DNA from: Bacillus sp. AFS073361
GTDB taxonomy: Bacteria > Bacillota > Bacilli > Bacillales > Cytobacillaceae
Assembly (NCBI RefSeq): GCF_002567005.1
Contig: NZ_NUZU01000046.1
Span: 1-60,523, forward strand
Direction of reading: 5' to 3'
DNA length: 60,523 nt
The position numbers and the translations under genes were made by a program. The notes under the pieces were generated by a model. It searched no databases and had not been told where the DNA came from. It saw only the letters and a list, made by a program, of their open reading frames with translations. Below are positions 14,938 to 23,733 of this stretch, piece after piece. The first letter of the stretch is position 1. Every line of letters starts with the position of its first letter.

Positions 14938-16587
14938 CTATTCGTTTTTAAGAAAAGTAAGGGATTCATATGGTTTCAAAATCAAACGATTACTAGGGTC
15001 CCTACTTTCATAATTGGATAGGATACATTGGTATCCTTCCATGTTCTCTTCCAGTTCAACCTCTGTTTCTGTTCCGTAGAAATTATTGATAACAATCAAG
15101 GTTTGACTATCATATGTTCTCTTGTAGGAAAAAACTGACTCATGGTCAAGAAGGATTGGAATATAGGATCCTTCAGAGATAACCTTGTATTCCTTTCTTA
15201 GTCTGACCAACTTCTTGTAATAGTCCAAAATGGAATCTGGTTCAACAGCACTGTTTTTTACATTAATTTCCTTGTAATTTCCAGTAACTTCGATCCAAGG
15301 TTTATTTTCGCTGAAGCCTGCATAAGGTGAATCATCCCACTGCATAGGGGTTCTTGAGTTATCTCTTGAACGCTCCTGAAGAATGCGGTAAATATCCTCT
15401 TCCTTTTTACCTTCCTTCTTCAGGATTTTGAAATAGTTAATGCTTTCAACATCCCGGTACTGCTCAATATGTTCAAAATACGCATTGGTCATACCGATTT
15501 CTTCCCCTTGGTAAATATAAGGTGTTCCGCGCAAAAAATGTATCATACTTGCAAGCATTTTTGCTGATTCTTTATGATATTGTTTGTCATCACCAAAACG
15601 AGACACAATTCTTGGCTGATCATGATTGCACCAGAATAATGCGTTCCATCCGTTGCCCTCTTGCAATCCAAGTTGCCAATCGTTTAGCAATTTTTTCAGC
15701 GCCATGAAATCACAATTCCGCAGAATCCACTTTTGTTGATCTTTATAGTCCACCTTCAGATGATGAAAATTAAAGCACATCGACAGTTCTTTTTCTTCCG
15801 GATTTGAATAACGAATGCAGTTATCGATGGTAGTTGAAGACATCTCCCCAACCGTCACCATCCCATCATCATTCAGTCCACTTTCATGGCATAGTTCCTT
15901 CAAGTAGTCATGAACTTTAGGGCCATCTGTATAAAATCTTCGTCCATCGCCTTCGTGGTCATCAGCATATTTTTCAGGTTTCGATATGAGATTCACCACA
16001 TCAAAACGGAACCCTTTAACACCTTTATCCATCCAGAATTTTAGTACATTGACAAGCTCTTTTCTCACATTTTTGTTTTCCCAGTTCAAATCTGCCTGGG
16101 TCTTATCAAATAAATGCAAGTAATATTGATTAAAAGCTGATACATATTCCCATGCACTTCCACCAAACTTGGATACCCAATTGGTTGGTGGAGTGCCTGG
16201 TTTGCCATCCTTGAAAATGTAAAAATCCTTATAATATTGGTCTCCCGCCAGCGCTTTTTGGAACCACTCATGTTCCGTCGAGGTATGATTGAACACCATA
16301 TCCAGCATGATACCTATTCCTCTGCGCTTCGCTTCTTCCACCAATTCTTCAAAGTCCTTCATCGTTCCAAAGAGAGTATCAATATTCCTGTAATCCGCAA
16401 CATCATATCCATTATCTTTCTGTGGCGATGTAAAAAATGGTGTGATCCAAAGGTATTCAATTCCTAGCGATTGAAGATAATCTAATTTTTCTGTAATCCC
16501 TTTTAGATCTCCAATCCCATCTCCATTGGAGTCATGGAAAGATTTTGGGTAAATTTGATAAATTGTACTTGCCTTAAAATCACTCAT
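14938..16587 (-). CDS. treC: Alpha,alpha-phosphotrehalase (GH13)
   Basis: It cleaves trehalose-6-phosphate, produced by the PTS permease, into glucose and glucose-6-phosphate in the cytosol. The 549-residue protein is a GH13 alpha-amylase-fold enzyme: IYQIYPKSFHDSNGDGIGDL, VFNHTS, the nucleophile in GFRFDVVNLI, the acid/base glutamate in VGEMSS, and the third carboxylate in NHDQPR. It follows treP by 37 bases. In Bacillus subtilis the same enzyme is called TreA. Oligo-1,6-glucosidases are close relatives; the treP and treR neighbours settle the assignment. Confidence 0.92.
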   Translation of the reverse strand: MSDFKASTIYQIYPKSFHDSNGDGIGDLKGITEKLDYLQSLGIEYLWITPFFTSPQKDNGYDVADYRNIDTLFGTMKDFEELVEEAKRRGIGIMLDMVFNHTSTEHEWFQKALAGDQYYKDFYIFKDGKPGTPPTNWVSKFGGSAWEYVSAFNQYYLHLFDKTQADLNWENKNVRKELVNVLKFWMDKGVKGFRFDVVNLISKPEKYADDHEGDGRRFYTDGPKVHDYLKELCHESGLNDDGMVTVGEMSSTTIDNCIRYSNPEEKELSMCFNFHHLKVDYKDQQKWILRNCDFMALKKLLNDWQLGLQEGNGWNALFWCNHDQPRIVSRFGDDKQYHKESAKMLASMIHFLRGTPYIYQGEEIGMTNAYFEHIEQYRDVESINYFKILKKEGKKEEDIYRILQERSRDNSRTPMQWDDSPYAGFSENKPWIEVTGNYKEINVKNSAVEPDSILDYYKKLVRLRKEYKVISEGSYIPILLDHESVFSYKRTYDSQTLIVINNFYGTETEVELEENMEGYQCILSNYESRDPSNRLILKPYESLTFLKNE

Positions 16588-16624
16588 AATAAACTCCTAT
16601 CAGTTCAAATTATTCCTTCCACTG

Positions 16625-18046
16625 TTAATTGTCTTTCGAGTGAAAGATTTTAAAGCGATAAAATATAAGTGTTAAACCAACGGTCATCGCAAACGCAATT
16701 CCCTCTCCGATAAAATAGGAAGCCCAATGTTCAGGGAATACAGAAAGGAAAGACAAGACGCCTCCCACGCCGACAGAAGTTGCCTTAACATTTTGATAGG
16801 CAAGGAAAGCACTCCCTACCGCACTTCCAATCATGACTGCAACGAACGGATAACGGAATCTTAAGTTAATCCCGTAAATAGCCGGCTCAGTGATTCCCAT
16901 CCATGCTGATGCAGTCGAAGTGAGCGCGACTCCTCTTAACTTCTTGTTATTCTTAAGAAGGAAAAACATAGTTAATGCAGCTGCACCTTGAGCCATTGTT
17001 ACCGTTTCCCCAATCGGCCAAAGTGTTACATAACCAAGTGATCCGGCCATTTGAAGATTGACTCCCAAAAATAAATGATGCATTCCTGTAATGACTAAAG
17101 GCGGGGAAATTAAACCATAGATAGCTCCCGCTAATACTGGTGCTGTATGAAATAGGGAAACAATGCTGTCTGTAATCAAGTTGGCACCAGCCATCGTAAT
17201 AGGACCGATCACTGCGAAAGTAATAAATCCCGTCACCAAAAGAGCGATTGGTGAAACTAATATCAACTGAATGGATTCAGGTATGATTTTTTTCAATTTC
17301 AATTCACAAAAAGATAGGATATATGCTGCAAAGATGACTGGAATAACCTGTCCCTGATATCCAACTTTCGGTATGTGTATTCCAAAAAGGGACCAATTTT
17401 CTGCTTTACTTGGATCAGCAGCAAATTCATAGGCAGACATCAAAGAAGGATGAACCAGTACTAGCCCTAACACAATCCCGAGAACAGGGTTGCCGCCAAA
17501 TTTTTTTACGGCAGACCAGCCTATCAGAGCCGGCAGGAAAGTAAACGCTGTATTTGCAATGACATTAATGATGCCGGCTGCACCCTCCCAAGAGCTATAA
17601 ACATCTAAAAAGGACTTATCCTTAAAGAAAATTCCCGGGTTAGCCAGGACATTATTTAACCCCATTAACAATCCAGCAGCGACGATAGCCGGCAGGATTG
17701 GAATGAAGATATCTGCCAAAGTCCGAACGGCTTTTTGGATAGGATTATTCTTTTGATTAACCATTTCTTTTATTTCTTCCTTGGTGTTTCCCGAAATCCC
17801 AGTTTGAGAGATAAATTCTCCATATACCTTTTCTACCAGCCCAGGGCCTATAATCACCTGGAATTGACCGCTTGCTTCAAAACTTCCTTTTACTATATCA
17901 ATCTCTTCTAGCTTTTTACCATCAACTAAGCTTTGGTCATTTAAAATCAATCTTAATCTTGTGACACAGTGTGTACCACTTTGGACATTATCTGCCCCGC
18001 CGACGCTTTCAATAATCTGCTCAACACTCTGTTTCAAATCCTGCAT
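16625..18046 (-). CDS. treP: PTS trehalose-specific EIIBC permease
   Basis: This is a membrane permease that imports and phosphorylates trehalose. The 473-residue protein has an N-terminal EIIB domain with the phosphorylated cysteine in THCVTRLRLIL (about residue 27). A multi-helix EIIC domain follows (IPILPAIVAAGLLMGLN, GITEPAIYGINLRFRYPF). No EIIA domain is fused, so a separate glucose-type EIIA is needed. It is the first gene of treP-treC. GGAGAGG precedes the ATG, and two TreR-like palindromes and a possible cre site lie upstream. Confidence 0.93.
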   Translation of the reverse strand: MQDLKQSVEQIIESVGGADNVQSGTHCVTRLRLILNDQSLVDGKKLEEIDIVKGSFEASGQFQVIIGPGLVEKVYGEFISQTGISGNTKEEIKEMVNQKNNPIQKAVRTLADIFIPILPAIVAAGLLMGLNNVLANPGIFFKDKSFLDVYSSWEGAAGIINVIANTAFTFLPALIGWSAVKKFGGNPVLGIVLGLVLVHPSLMSAYEFAADPSKAENWSLFGIHIPKVGYQGQVIPVIFAAYILSFCELKLKKIIPESIQLILVSPIALLVTGFITFAVIGPITMAGANLITDSIVSLFHTAPVLAGAIYGLISPPLVITGMHHLFLGVNLQMAGSLGYVTLWPIGETVTMAQGAAALTMFFLLKNNKKLRGVALTSTASAWMGITEPAIYGINLRFRYPFVAVMIGSAVGSAFLAYQNVKATSVGVGGVLSFLSVFPEHWASYFIGEGIAFAMTVGLTLIFYRFKIFHSKDN

Positions 18047-18119
18047 TTGATTTCAACCTCTCCATTGAACTCCTATTCGATTAGACGAAAGGGTTGGTCT
18101 ATTAGAATGAATTTAGGAC

Positions 18120-18137
18120 AACTTGTTTGAACAAGTT
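18120..18137. promoter_or_regulatory. TreR-like operator 1
   Basis: ACTTGTTTGAACAAGT is a near-perfect palindrome in front of treP and shares its core with the two sites downstream. Confidence 0.7.
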
Positions 18138-18154
18138 TTAATGCCTTCATCTTA

Positions 18155-18170
18155 ACTTGTTTAAACAAGA
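18155..18170. promoter_or_regulatory. TreR-like operator 2
   Basis: CTTGTTTAAACAAG (18156-18169) is a perfect 14-base palindrome in the treP/glycosidase intergenic region. Its centre is about 35 bases from operator 1. Confidence 0.75.
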
Positions 18171-18184
18171 TTTGTCAACCATCA

Positions 18185-18198
18185 TTTTTGCGCTTTCA
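18185..18198 (-). promoter_or_regulatory. Possible CcpA cre site
   Basis: On the minus strand TGAAAGCGCAAAAA resembles the cre consensus TGWAARCGYTWNCW with two mismatches. Catabolite repression of trehalose genes is known in Bacillus; this is only a candidate. Confidence 0.35.
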
Positions 18199-18390
18199 TT
18201 TGGGTTATATCAATTATGTGAGTGTTTTACTGAAATCCCTTACATATTCAACATTTTTTTAAAATTAATGCAAAAGACTAAAGGTGTGTAATTACAACTA
18301 AAAGATTCGAGCCGAGAAATTTCATCCCATAATTTAGCATTTTATCTTCTTGACTAGGGATATTTTATATTTATAATGAGGAGTAGTAAA

Positions 18391-18405
18391 ACTTGTTTAA
18401 ACAAG
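18391..18405. promoter_or_regulatory. TreR-like operator 3 in front of the glycosidase gene
   Basis: CTTGTTTAAACAAG (18392-18405) is identical to operator 2 and lies 24 bases before the ATG at 18429. Repression here would put the glycosidase under the same control as treP-treC. Confidence 0.75.
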
Positions 18406-18428
18406 CTAAAAGAAGGGAGTTTTCACTC

Positions 18429-20150
18429 ATGAACCTAGCCCACACACCATTCAGCTACTTCGGATCCTATCTATCGCTTTCTTACCAAGAAAGTGAAAAC
18501 GATTCCGAAAATGGCCTTTTTTTACGTTCCTTGCACGGTAAATCAAAACCTCACATGAATTCACTTAAATTAATACCATTAAAAAATGGAATACCGGTAG
18601 ACTATAGCTACACAGCTGATTACAACCTCATTACTCTTACATTTGAAGGAGGAGATATTTCTATCTGTTTTGATGGAGAATCGAAGCTGCTGGTAAAAGG
18701 TACCGGAGAAAAGATAGGATTCCGGCTCGACACGCAGCCCCTCTATAATTTCGAATATAATTACTTGCTTGGCAAGGATGATAGGAAATTTTGCATCGTC
18801 AACAGCTATAAAAACTTAACTAAATATCTTATTTTTTGCTCCAAGGGTTCAGTGGATCTTAAGCAGAACATCCACATCGATGAAACCGGGAGCATGAACA
18901 AGGCTGACAACATATCTATTATTGAAGTGTCATCCATTAAGGATGAATTTCTATGCGTTATTCAGGACATCCCGACCCATGTGTTGAAACCAGACTGGAA
19001 AGAATATGATTTCGAGCAATCGCTGGAAAAAAGCCGGGAGAACTTCCAGAGCTTTTGCGATAAGCAGCTGGCAGTTCCTGCAGCCTATCAAGCAGCTCTT
19101 AAACCAGCGGCTTATATTACATGGTCATCGATCGTAAGACCCGAAGGATACTTAAAAAGGTATACGATGTACGCTTCGAATCATCATTTTCCTGGAGCAT
19201 GGAGCTGGGATCACTGCTTTAATGCTGTAGCTTTGGCGGGAGTCGATAATGATTTGGCATGGGATCAAATGGCCGTATTGTTCGATCATCAAGACGAACT
19301 TGGGCAAATTCCGGGATCCGTTTCTGATTCGACCATACGCTGGAACTTTACGAAACCGCCGGTACAGGGGTTGTTTTTCTCTAAAATGATGAAAAAAATG
19401 GATTTTTCCCCTGAACAATTAGAACAGGTTTATCACTATGTAAGCAAACAGGTGAATTTCTATTCATCCTACAAGGACTCAAATGAGGATGGGATTTGTG
19501 AATATCATCACGGTAACGATTCAGGACAGGACAACAGCACGGTATTTAATTCGCCCATTGTTGTTGATTCTCCTGATCTGACAGCATTTCTCATAAAAGC
19601 AATGGATATGCTGTCTGAAGTTGCCAGCAAATTGGGCATGGGCTCTGAGCAGACAAAATGGCAAGAAAAGGCCGATCATTTAACGAGAGCCTTCTGTGCC
19701 TATTTTATTAAAGACAACTTACCAGTTGCTAGAATTACAGCAAACGGAGAAATAATAGAAAGCTACAGTATCCTTCCTCTCATCTCAATCATTTTGGAGA
19801 ATAGGCTTCCTGAAGAGATTAAGGAAAACATTATCGAACTGCTTTCCAGTGAGCGTTATTTAACACAATGGGGTATCGCTACTGAAGCGATTGATAGTCC
19901 ATTGTATGAGAATGATGCATACTGGCGCGGAGCTATTTGGGGCCCGACTACCCTTCTCGTAGTGGATGCTTTGGAGGGTTGTGGAAAACGAGGGCTGGCT
20001 ATGGAAATTGCAGACCGATACTGCCGACTGACATCCAAGAGCGGATTTCCAGAAAACTTCAATGCCATTACAGGAGAACCATTGAGAGACCGTTCATTTG
20101 CCTGGACAGCTAGTACCTTTCTTTACTTAGGAGCTAAATTAGTCAAGTAA
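18429..20150 (+). CDS. GH63/MGH1-like glycoside hydrolase, TreR-linked
   Basis: This is a 573-residue cytosolic protein with an (alpha/alpha)6-barrel glycosidase domain in the C-terminal two thirds. The conserved block WSWDHCFNAVALAGVD, HGNDSGQDNS, and YWRGAIWGPTTLL are typical of the GH63/GH37/MGH1 group. That group covers trehalases, mannosylglycerate hydrolases and oligosaccharide glucosidases. The first ~200 residues look like a beta-rich domain. A TTG at 18393 lies inside the operator palindrome, so I use the ATG at 18429 behind AGAAGGGAG. Divergent from treP and sharing its palindrome, it may act on trehalose or a related glucoside. The exact substrate is unknown. Confidence 0.8.
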   Translation: MNLAHTPFSYFGSYLSLSYQESENDSENGLFLRSLHGKSKPHMNSLKLIPLKNGIPVDYSYTADYNLITLTFEGGDISICFDGESKLLVKGTGEKIGFRLDTQPLYNFEYNYLLGKDDRKFCIVNSYKNLTKYLIFCSKGSVDLKQNIHIDETGSMNKADNISIIEVSSIKDEFLCVIQDIPTHVLKPDWKEYDFEQSLEKSRENFQSFCDKQLAVPAAYQAALKPAAYITWSSIVRPEGYLKRYTMYASNHHFPGAWSWDHCFNAVALAGVDNDLAWDQMAVLFDHQDELGQIPGSVSDSTIRWNFTKPPVQGLFFSKMMKKMDFSPEQLEQVYHYVSKQVNFYSSYKDSNEDGICEYHHGNDSGQDNSTVFNSPIVVDSPDLTAFLIKAMDMLSEVASKLGMGSEQTKWQEKADHLTRAFCAYFIKDNLPVARITANGEIIESYSILPLISIILENRLPEEIKENIIELLSSERYLTQWGIATEAIDSPLYENDAYWRGAIWGPTTLLVVDALEGCGKRGLAMEIADRYCRLTSKSGFPENFNAITGEPLRDRSFAWTASTFLYLGAKLVK

Positions 20151-20197
20151 ATGAATAAAAAAACGAGTGTAAATTAAGCCATGTAACATTATTGTTA

Positions 20198-20235
20198 AGC
20201 CTTCCTGAGTAAACCAACAACTGGAAGGCTTTTTG
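20198..20235 (+). terminator. Rho-independent terminator
   Basis: AAGCCTTCC and GGAAGGCTT form a 9-bp stem followed by Ts. It ends the glycosidase transcript. Confidence 0.85.
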
Positions 20236-20404
20236 CATAGCTATCTAATTTGTTTCATTATGAATTTCAACTAACATAGTACCACTGTGTATTTTTACAT
20301 CCATGAACAATTATTCTTTGATAACTTTGAACTTATAGAATTGCCTCCATCATTGTGGTTCCCAAACCCTCGAACAGTTAAGGCAAGAAACTACACTCCG
20401 AAAC

Positions 20405-22603
20405 TTACTTTCCTATAATCCATCTAGGCGCCCACCAATTCGCAGGACCTAGCAGCTTCATTAATGCAGGAACCAGGATAATCCGAATAAGGGTAGCGTC
20501 AATGAAAATAGCACAAAATAAACCTACACCCAGTGCCTTTGTAATTTCAATGTTTGTAAAAATGAACGATCCAACGACAACTAGTAGAATTAATGCAGCA
20601 CTACTAATTAGACGACCAGTTTTTTGTAGCCCTATAGCGGTACTTTTTACGTTATCACCTAACTTATCATATTCTTCCTTAATCCTTGAAATTAAAAATA
20701 CTTCATAATCCATTGATATACCAAACACAATACAAAAGATTGTAACAGGCATAATGACACTAACATATCCAGTTGAGGTAATATTTAGAAAATCAGCCAG
20801 CCACCCATATTGAAAAACAATTACCACAATGCCCAGGCTTGCTCCAAGGCTTAAGACGTTCATAATAACGGCTTTAAGCGGAATTAGAACAGACTTGAAA
20901 GCCGACAGTAATATGGAATAAGTCACGATGATAATAAACAACATCATCAGGGGTAATCCTGAATTTATTCGATCGATTAGGTCTACACGCAAAGCTGTTT
21001 GCCCAGTAACATACGTTTCTAATTGACTCATTGATTTATTTCTTATCCGATTAACAAGATCAGAAGATTCTGCTGAATCCGGCTTCGACCTTGGCACTAC
21101 TGTCAGCAAGGCAAAATTTCCTCTTAATAAATTTTCGTTTTGCATTCGGTCATGTGTACCTTTTAACTCTAATAGATGTGAGGTTTCTTCTGGTGTTCGA
21201 TTTCCAAGTATGTCTATATAACTTTGTACCTCCAACACACCATGAATTTGGCGAATTTTTTCCTCCAATTTTTTAATCTTCCTAATAGATGCTACTTCTG
21301 TGACATTTTCCTTTGCCTTCACAATAATGTAAAGTGGACTTGATTTCCGTACGTCATAATTTCCTTTCAATAAATCCGCCCCTTTCCTAGATTCATAAGC
21401 AGGGGGGAGTACTTCCGTAGTAGGAACCCCTACTTTCATCCGAAAAATTGGCAGCATAAGTGATATTAGTAAAGTGCTTATCAAGATAGCTAATATCGCT
21501 GGTTTTTTCATTACAGAATTGGCGATTCGCTCCCACATAATTGAATTTTCCAGTTTCTTTTGAGTACCAGGAAACACTTGAAGAGAATTTATATGATGTC
21601 CAAAAATACCCAATAAAGAAGGTAAAAGTGTGCATGAAAGGATCATTGCTGAAAAGACCACTAGCACTCCACCCAGACATAACGAATAAATTATAGGCAG
21701 TTTTATAAATAACATGCCAAACATACCAATCAAAACAGCAAATCCTGAAAAGATAACAGATTGTCCTGCTGTTTGTGTAGCCATGGCTACAGCGTCCCCT
21801 ACTGACTGTTGCCTCTTTAATTCCTCCCTAAAACGGCTGACAAGAAAAAGAGCATAATCAACTCCAATCGCAAGTCCCAGCATCATCACTATATTAGGAA
21901 GAAAATTCGAAAGCGAATAATAACCAGTAAGATAATACGTAATACCCATTGTCAGAGATACACTCATCAACCCAACCAGCAGAGGTAGAATAGCTGCCCA
22001 TAAAGTCCCAAATATAAATAAAAGAACAATTAAGGCAATAGGAAGGCCAATCTTTTCTGATTTTGCCATATCATGTTTTGTCGCCAACTGAACTTCATGA
22101 ATTGTAGCTATTTCTCCATCAACATATGTATCCATTCCCTGGGGCTTCCTTATTAGCCTTTTCATCTCTGGAAAATTGTTGAGGGCCTCTTCATTATTTA
22201 GTTTTAGTTCAACCACAACAGACTGAATTCCCTTATCTACTATTAAACGCGGTGTTTTGTTTATTTGAATTTTTTCAACATATTTCTACTTTTTTAATTT
22301 ATCTAACGATTCTATTATGTCCCTCATTGCTTTTTCACTAGTTAAGTCCAACTTACGACTAGTATAAACAATAGTGATCGTTGACGGGGAGGATCTTAAT
22401 TCCTTTTTCATTAATGATACACCGATGTCCGACTCACTCCCCCTTGGATTTAAACCACTATCATTTAGCCTATCAGGCAGCCGTTGGGCAAAAAATGCTG
22501 AAAGGATGAATAACAATATCCAAAAAATTGCTATTGCCCAGCGAAATTTGTACATCTTTATTCCCCAATGCCAGAATAGTCCTTTTTTATTAATTTCTCT
22601 CAT
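20405..22603 (-). pseudogene. MMPL/RND family transporter interrupted by one in-frame TAG
   Basis: The whole 732-codon frame encodes a YdfJ-like MMPL exporter. The N-terminal start is MREINKKGLFWHWG with helix 1, then a periplasmic-type loop. Two six-helix halves follow, each with the signature around the membrane aspartate (GLAIGVDYALFLVSRF and FGISMDYEVFLISRI). A TAG at 22288-22286 interrupts the first external loop; the frame before and after it is the same and the sequence reads through smoothly (KLKK-stop-KYVEKIQ). It is either a recent nonsense mutation or a sequencing error. Re-initiation downstream would lack helix 1. Confidence 0.85.
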
Positions 22604-22785
22604 CTATTCCTTCCCCCCTTTTGTTTCCACTGAGAATAGGATTACTCATTTCTCACTTTTTTATCATAAAGAAAGAACGTCACTAGAATTAGTGCTTATT
22701 TATAAAGATTTAGGAATTATTTGCATTTCTAATTAGTTTCAAAAAGGGAAAAATATTATTGCACCAAATTATAAGGAGGATACCA

Positions 22786-23667
22786 ATGGTCTATATAAAA
22801 GCAATGTTAATGTGCATGCTTACTATCCCATTCCTGTTCAATGTTCCTTCGGCTCAAGCTGCTCCTTCTGAAAATGAATTAAATCAATATTTAACCGAAA
22901 TCGGATGGACAAAACAGGATTTAATGGATTATCTAGACTACTACGAAATCCCTTTAGATGATTTTAGTACAGTGGAAGAGCTAAAAGAAATTATGGGTAC
23001 CCCTATTAACTCAAAAAATTTACAGGAGTTATTAACTAAATATGGTCTGACTGAGAAAGAATTAAATGAGTTAATGGATCATTTTGGTGATAACTTGAAT
23101 GAATATAAATTTATTGAGGATTTGGATGCGACAGTTGAATTTTACGCCAACTATGACAAATATATGGCTGAAATCGAAAGTGGTTTAAAGGAATTTGGCA
23201 TAACAGAAGAAGAAGCAGAGAGATTTTTCACCTATTTAACTGAAGTAGAAGAAAAAAATAAAGACCAATTGGACCAAATAGCAACAAACGATACACTTTG
23301 GGAAAAAGTTGCGAATGTTGAAGATCCTTCCCAATTAAGCGATGAAGACCTGGATGAAATGGTTAGAATATTAGAGCAAACCATTGCATTGTATGAAGTT
23401 AAAATGAATTTTAAGGTTAATGGCCAAGCTGTGACGTTAAAGGATTTATTGAAAATGGAAGAACCTCCAGCAGGTAATTTGTCTGGTAGTATCTACAGTA
23501 CTTCAGGGGAACTTCTAATCGATTTTAATATCCCTAAAGAGTATTTTGAATCACTGGAAGTAGTTGATGAAGGTGAAGACATACTTCATTTGGGTGAGAT
23601 TTCCGATGATTATGTAGATCATATGCATGAAGAAAAATATGAAGATGGACGGAAAGGTTTAAAATAA
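22786..23667 (+). CDS. Secreted acidic surface protein (processed acidic surface protein-like)
   Basis: This 293-residue protein has a clean signal peptide (MLMCMLTIPFLFNVPSAQAA) and a very acidic, helical body made of SAP-like repeats. Two of them are YLTEIGWTKQDLMDYLDYY and LLTKYGLTEKELNELMDHF. It resembles the processed acidic surface proteins of Bacillaceae, which normally end in a sortase signal and are paired with a sortase. Here the chain stops at EDGRKGLK without any LPxTG-like motif, and no sortase gene is adjacent. The ATG at 22786 follows AAGGAGGAT; an upstream in-frame ATG overlaps the promoter region. A terminator follows closely. Confidence 0.65.
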   Translation: MVYIKAMLMCMLTIPFLFNVPSAQAAPSENELNQYLTEIGWTKQDLMDYLDYYEIPLDDFSTVEELKEIMGTPINSKNLQELLTKYGLTEKELNELMDHFGDNLNEYKFIEDLDATVEFYANYDKYMAEIESGLKEFGITEEEAERFFTYLTEVEEKNKDQLDQIATNDTLWEKVANVEDPSQLSDEDLDEMVRILEQTIALYEVKMNFKVNGQAVTLKDLLKMEEPPAGNLSGSIYSTSGELLIDFNIPKEYFESLEVVDEGEDILHLGEISDDYVDHMHEEKYEDGRKGLK

Positions 23668-23683
23668 AACTGTAATTGTTGTT

Positions 23684-23712
23684 AGGCTCTTCCGTTTGGA
23701 AGGGCTTATTTT
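23684..23712 (+). terminator. Rho-independent terminator
   Basis: GCTCTTCC and GGAAGGGC pair with one wobble, followed by TTATTTTTT. It ends the acidic protein gene. The 3' end of the group II intron begins about 22 bases further on. Confidence 0.8.
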
Positions 23713-23733
23713 TTGATTGGACTTCCTCAATTA

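Noticed and set aside
18393..18428. TTG start of the GH63-like gene inside the operator
   Set aside because: The codon is part of the CTTGTTTAAACAAG palindrome and has no Shine-Dalgarno at the right distance.
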